64,000 nucleotides of DNA from Chrysopilus asiliformis. Taxonomy: Eukaryota > Arthropoda > Insecta > Diptera > Rhagionidae. A program made the translations under genes and the position numbers. The DNA lies in the NCBI GenBank assembly GCA_964034945.1, contig OZ035961.1:31522184-31586183 (forward strand), written 5' to 3'. Shown here piece by piece: positions 59,618-64,000 of the stretch (positions are counted from its first letter, which is position 1; every line of letters starts with the position of its first letter). The notes beneath the pieces were generated by a model. It did not search any database and was not told the origin of the DNA. It saw only the letters and a list, made by a program, of their open reading frames with translations.

Positions 59618-59790
59618 TTTAGAAAAAAATGGACTTAAAAAGAAAAATAAGTTTTTAGGTACTGTGTATCTTTATCAGAAATACAAGCGAGATAAATATT
59701 TACTTTATTTTTTATGCTTTTATTTCTGATGCACAGCACACACAAACTTATTTTTCCCTTTTTAGTACATTTTTTCTAAAAGCAATCTCG
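59618..59790. repeat. Hairpin repeat family H, copy 2
   Basis: AAGCGAGATAAATATTTA, TTATTTCTGATGCACAG and the AAAAAGGGAAAAATAAG arms match the 58254 copy and pair with each other. The arms are more diverged than in copy 1. Confidence 0.6.
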
Positions 59791-60667
59791 AAAATACCCG
59801 AAAGAGATTTTTTCCGGAAAATTTGAGGAAAAAGATAATTCTGTTACCCCAACTTACGTTACCCTTCCAGTCTTCTTCATGCCAGAATTGGGTTCAGCGA
59901 CTCCAAAAACATCCGGATGAGATTTTTCCTGGGAAATTTGAGGAAAAGGATAAGCAAAGGGTATAGTTACAGGTTACTTCAAGCACACTTCTTATTTTTG
60001 AGAATCAATTCCGGATTGGGATTTGAATATTTTAATTTTTTCGCTTGCGGTTCACTTTTTTAAAGAATTTTTGCATATATTTGGAATATATTGTGCATAT
60101 ATTTGGAGAATTTTTGCATATATTTGGCCTGGAATATATGGCAAAATATTCCATACGGTGTATTGCTCTTTGTTGTTATTTTCACCATTTCAGTTATAAT
60201 TTTTTTCTCAGCATAATTTTTAATATCTCTATGGGTTTTTTCTGGGCGTCGGTTTTTCTTTGGTCGGCTGTGCAAGTAAACTTTTTGTATATATTTAATT
60301 ACTCCAAATAATATTGGGAGTATAAATGGACAACCGGCGTTTTCCAATAGGTGGCACTAGCAGTAAAATGCTCCTTTATCATTTAATTTGTGAATTTTTT
60401 CGGCGTCATATATCTTTTTGTGCGTGAAAGTGTCGAAATTTGAGCCAAATAAGCGTCATTTGCGGGAAGTTTTGCTTTTTGCCTTCAATTCGAAAAAATC
60501 TGCGGCTGAGGCGTGTCGAATGATTGTAGAAACTTGTAAAATTGTAGAAGCTACCGAACACAACTAATGCGTTTGAGCCAAGCGTTGAAGGAAAAACGGC
60601 CACAATTTGAGCAAATACAGGATAAAGTGATTTTGCAGCACGACAACGCTCGGCCACATGTTGCTAA

Positions 60668-60812
60668 TGGCCTATGTTACACACGGCAACTTTAAGCGGC
60701 GACTTTTCTTAAGTATAGGCGAGAGAAGTGAGGGAAGCGGTGGCCCTTCACTCTCTCGGCTTTACTTAAGAAAAGTTAAAGCTTAAAGTTGCCGTGTGTA
60801 ACATAGGCCAGT
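60668..60812. mobile_element. 145-bp hairpin MITE nested in mariner, 8-bp duplication
   Basis: TGGCCTATGTTACACACGGC and its inverse end the element, with further pairing inside. The flanks are GTTGCTAA (60660-60667) and GTCGCTAA (60813-60820). Taking out the element and one flank restores mariner His-Val-Ala-Lys-Thr-Tyr, which supports the 8-bp duplication and hAT-like origin. The TTACACACGGCAACTTT core is shared with the Harbinger-like MITEs at 2540 and 11274. Confidence 0.75.
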
Positions 60813-60832
60813 GTCGCTAAAACATATACCTA

Positions 60833-61222
60833 CACGGTAAAAACTGGAGTCTAATTTTTTTTAACTTTTCTCCTCTATTTTTTAAACTTTTGAAAGTTTA
60901 GTGGAATTTTAAACTATTTTCTCTATATTTAAAATTTTAGAAGTTCATGAATATTTTTTAAGCGTTCCAGTCTAAATTTAAGACTCAGACATCTTAAACT
61001 TAAACCGTAAGGTTTTAATTTGAGAATTTTTAGAAATTTGGAACTAATTTTTAAACTATTTTAGACTAAAATTTAAATTTTAATACCTTAAATTTAGACC
61101 GGATAATACTATTTAAAATTTGAAAATAATTTCAAACTTTTAAGTTTGGTTTTTAGGCTCAAAAAGGTGTTGACCTATATGTAGGAAAAAAGTCTAAAAA
61201 TTAGACTTTATTTTTTAGCGTG
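60833..61222. mobile_element. 390-bp AT-rich MITE nested in mariner, TA duplication
   Basis: CACGGTAAAAAC on the left faces CACGCTAAAAAATA on the right (reverse complement), and AGTCTAATTTTT follows in both. TA flanks both sides (60831-60832, 61223-61224). The inside is full of TTTAAACTT/TTTAGACT-type units. Tc1/mariner-like by duplication. Confidence 0.72.
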
Positions 61223-62629
61223 TAGAAACACTGAATTGGGACATCCTATCCCACCCGCCGTATTCTCCAGACATCGCTCCTACCGACAACCACCTGTTCC
61301 GATCGCCTGAAAAAAACCGCGGTTTTCCATTTGTACTCCCAATAAAAAAACATTTTTTTACAGGGCGCTTAAGAGGGAATTAAAGAAACGCTGTATTTCG
61401 ACCAATCCATGTTAAAATTTTAAAAAAATTCATAAGCTCACAGCAATGTTCGAAGAATTTTTAATTCAAAATTTTATCTGATGAATGCAATTGAATTATT
61501 TTCGACTGGCTTTAAATACACGTACAGCAAAACATATCTAAAAAAAACTTCTAGAAATATTTGTTTTCCAATTTTAATTTAATTAACGCCTCAAAGTTCG
61601 AATTTTTGATTATTTGCATAGGTTGTCTGAGTGGTTGATACTCTTTTTAATCTTGTATCGCCAACCCAAAATTAAACGAAAAATTCTTCAATTGTTCATT
61701 ATTCGTATTTTGAGTTTCCTTGTCTAAAGAATAAAATTCTTAAGCGATAATAATTAATTTAAATTTAATTGTGCGATAGGCACCGTCATCATTTCCTATA
61801 AATAGAAATTGCAGCTTAATTTGAAGCAAACCCACCAAAACAAACTGTCCATAATCAGCGAATAATAATAATGAAGTATTTTTTTCATTTTTCATATGAA
61901 ACATTTTGTATATTAAACAATGAAACTGCTAATGGCATTAAAGGCAATAATTGGCGCGTGCTAGCCCATAATCTATAAGAAAACAAAAAAATTAAACATA
62001 AATATTCCTTTCTCGGTCATTGCTAAATAATGACGACGTTTCCTTTTACATATTCAGGTATACAAAACGTAGATCAAGTCAACGAGTGCAATAATAGAGT
62101 TGACTTTCAACTTTGTTAACATTATTTAGAATAGATTTATTAAATTTTTAATAAAATTTGTTAATTCCAACTATGTTTAAACATAATTATCACAATGTCT
62201 TAAATACTGTTAAATGGCAGAATGTTGCTAGATTACTCTGTTACAAAAGTCATCAATGTTTGTGACAATCGTTCAAGTTTTGAAGAGATTTTTCCATTAA
62301 AATATTCTGATGTCCTATGCTACATGAAGTTATCTTTAATTTGCTGAAAAACTAGTTAAATACATGATAATTTGCTGAAAACTTGTACAATTACGAATAT
62401 CTCAGAGGAGCGTTTCGTATTTTGCTTGTGGTCGCCAATGGGAGATTTGTGTTCAAAAAACCGGAACTGCAGCAAAAATACCACAACTCGGTAAAAATTC
62501 TTGGGACTTTGGTTTGAAATCTACAGAAATAATAACTTTAAGTGGCATAGCATCTTACAATATGTTCTTGCATGGCCATCAAGATTTCTTCAAGTTGTAT
62601 TCGTTTATCGTTCAAAAGATGGTGTTATG

Positions 62630-62909
62630 CACGGCATACAGACAACCAAGGTATGCTGTAAACTTTTGATAGTCAGGTGTGACGTCATTTGTGCCGACTT
62701 TTTTTAATTAATTTTTATGTTTATTGATCACTATTTAATGCAATCAGTCTACTAATTTACAAATATCTTATTTAAATCGCACAAATTAAAACAAAACCAT
62801 CCAGAATACAAAATTCCTTCTGCACTTGACGAACTAATCGGCACAAGTGACGTAGCAACGAGATGTCAGATTTGAGTTTACAGCATACCTTGGTTGTCTC
62901 TATGCCGTG
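62630..62909. mobile_element. 280-bp MITE with exact 8-bp duplication
   Basis: GTGTTATG flanks both ends exactly (62622-62629 and 62910-62917). The ends are CACGGCATACAGACAACCAA and CACGGCATAGAGACAACCAA (reverse complement), continuing through GGTATGCTGTAAACT, about 36 bp with one mismatch. A TGACGT motif lies near each end. hAT-like or P-like by duplication length. The frame 62501-62707 spans its left border and is not a gene. Confidence 0.85.
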
Positions 62910-63489
62910 GTGTTATGGCTATTACATGGTCCGATTCCATCGTTTTGAAGATTAGGTTAATTGTGTAATAAGTTGTACCTACTAGTATAATTAATTGATA
63001 AATATTTAATTTTTATGCAGGTAATTGAAATGTTTTTCATAATCAGGTGATAAGAAATCATAGTTTTTCCACATGGGTTGATTTGTTGGAAGTTGGAGTA
63101 AAATTTTAGTGGAAAGGTGAACATAAATTGTTAATTAGTTTAATAATTTCTGAATTTGATGTGCGGAGAAAGGTTTAGATGAATAAACGCGTAGGTTGCA
63201 CTCAGCGGTGTAACTAAAGAGTGGTAAACCTGCCGAAAAGGAGCTCAAGATTTTAATAGGTCATGGGATCTATTTCCAAAAGATGTTCTTAAAATTTCGG
63301 TCTACGAAAGAAGATTGACAATAGTTTTTGTGTAACAATTTTCGCGTGGGGCGAGCGGGGATGGCAAAATTTGTAAAATATTTATACTTGTAATACATAC
63401 AAAGGAGGAATTGATCCCTCATTTATGAAATCTCCGAAAAAGCGTGATTTTTGAAGAAATTGAGTGTTGTGTACCAAATTTTTGTCTTG

Positions 63490-63881
63490 GCACTTGTATA
63501 TCGAAACCAAGTACACCCAACTCTTTTTTTACACGGTCTTTTTTTACACGATTTTGAAATAACACGGTCCACAAAAAGAAAAAAAAATTTTTTTTCCACG
63601 AATTTTTTGTTCTAACACGAAGTCTAAAGAAAATTTTTTACTTACAAAAATAAAATATAATTGGGGAAATTCTTATAGTCGATTTTATATTTGTCTATTT
63701 AAAATTGCATTAAGCACATTATTGAGTTATTGGGCGCATTCAGTGAACGTTAATAATGAACCATACATACTCTTCATTGGATTCAAACTCGTCAGATGTG
63801 TTAGACATCTCTAGTAATGGAAGCGATTTTTGTCAAGTCAGTAATAAACGTTCACGCTTAATATCAAGTAGCGATGAATAA
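63490..63881 (+). other. Possible transposon end and a 41-codon Ser/Asp-rich frame
   Basis: CTCTTTTTTTACACGGTC and TTTTTTTACACGATTTT repeats at 63522-63555 look like subterminal transposon repeats. A short ATG frame at 63756-63881 encodes MNHTYSSLDSNSSDVLDISS and ends SSDE-stop. Such acidic Ser-rich starts occur in some DNA transposases, but nothing downstream supports one, so I do not assign it. Confidence 0.3.
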
Positions 63882-63928
63882 TCTAAATAATATTTTTATT
63901 TCTATTCTAATTTGGTTTTTTTATAATT

Positions 63929-64000
63929 GAGGTGTTAAAAGCTAGAGTGGACTAAGCCACATAATCGAGTTTTTAAAGCTTTTCCACTTTTGTACCATTA
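63929..64000. mobile_element. Family G transposon, copy 2, cut by the window edge
   Basis: GAGGTGTTAAAAGCTAGAGT and the following AATCGAGTTTTTAAAGCTTT match the inverted right end of the 18530-19154 element over at least 70 bp with few differences. The rest lies beyond 64000. Confidence 0.75.

Larger units (their letters stand above)
60314..61342 (+). mobile_element. Internally deleted mariner, broken by two nested insertions
   Basis: Terminal repeats TTGGGAGTATAAATGGACAA and TTGGGAGTACAAATGGAAAA (reverse complement) are flanked by TA (60312-60313, 61343-61344). Inside are mariner transposase pieces: KFEPNKRHLREVLLFAFN, KKSAAEACRMIVET near the start; then, after an internal deletion, QDKVILQHDNARPHVA; and at the right end WDILSHPPYSPDIAPTDNHL. 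The HDNARPH and SPDIAP motifs hold the last two catalytic Asp of mariner. Stops, a frameshift and the nested elements make it dead. Without the insertions about 490 bp remain of an expected 1.3 kb. Confidence 0.85.
57139..64000. other. Filamin 5' intron or upstream DNA, transposon-rich
   Basis: No exon of filamin or another gene was recognised here. It contains a SINE fragment, two related hairpin repeats, a nested mariner, an 8-bp-duplication MITE and a partial G-family element, all listed separately. Blocks around 58020-58090 and 59880-59950 share CCAGAATTGGGTTCAGCGAC-like sequence in opposite orientation. Confidence 0.6.

Noticed and set aside
62501..62707. A 68-codon frame as a gene
   Set aside because: It crosses the left border and target duplication of the 62630-62909 MITE, so it is a chance join.
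57139..64000. The missing filamin CH1 N-terminal exon
   Set aside because: I looked for tryptophan-rich CH1 motifs on the minus strand and found none with splice sites; it is more likely beyond the right edge.

Overview
This window is AT-rich animal nuclear DNA. It looks like an insect, most probably a fly: the two genes match the Drosophila genes Ets97D and cheerio in domain order and exon logic, starts have the CAAAATG-type context, and the first promoter carries two copies of the DREF-type motif TATCGATA. Nothing bacterial, viral or CRISPR-like is present.

Layout. (1) 1-2520, plus strand: a complete ten-exon gene for the GABP-alpha/Ets97D transcription factor (457 residues by my splice model, with OST, PNT and ETS domains). 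(2) 2540-5874: intergenic DNA with a Harbinger-like MITE and two interspersed repeats. (3) 5875-57138, minus strand: a filamin (cheerio) gene over more than 51 kb, converging tail-to-tail on Ets97D. I resolve 23 coding exons, all phase-consistent, giving 2322 residues from the end of the first calponin-homology domain to the stop codon. The N-terminal part of CH1 lies beyond the right edge. A separate first exon (15614-15842) starts a short form of 918 residues that lacks the actin-binding domain. A 15-nt in-frame microexon (56440-56454) sits exactly between the actin-binding domain and Ig repeat 1. (4) 57139-64000: the filamin 5' intron or upstream DNA, made largely of nested transposon remnants.

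The filamin introns are a dense record of DNA transposons. Many ends can be fixed from target-site duplications: TTA/TAA (Harbinger-like), TTAA (piggyBac-like), TA (Tc1/mariner-like) and 8 bp (hAT-like). The most striking is a 1654-bp palindromic Tc1 foldback (28016-29669), in which two copies of the transposase catalytic half face each other inside the transcribed intron, able to form an ~815-bp hairpin RNA. Others are a 1.37-kb foldback element with CCCG-type terminal iterons and an 8-bp duplication (8507-9873), a 390-bp palindrome (25827-26216), and a mariner remnant broken by two younger elements (60314-61342).

Exon coordinates come from reading splice sites and checking phase and protein continuity by eye. 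No alignment or RNA evidence was available, and family assignments of non-coding repeats rest on terminal repeats and target-site duplications only.
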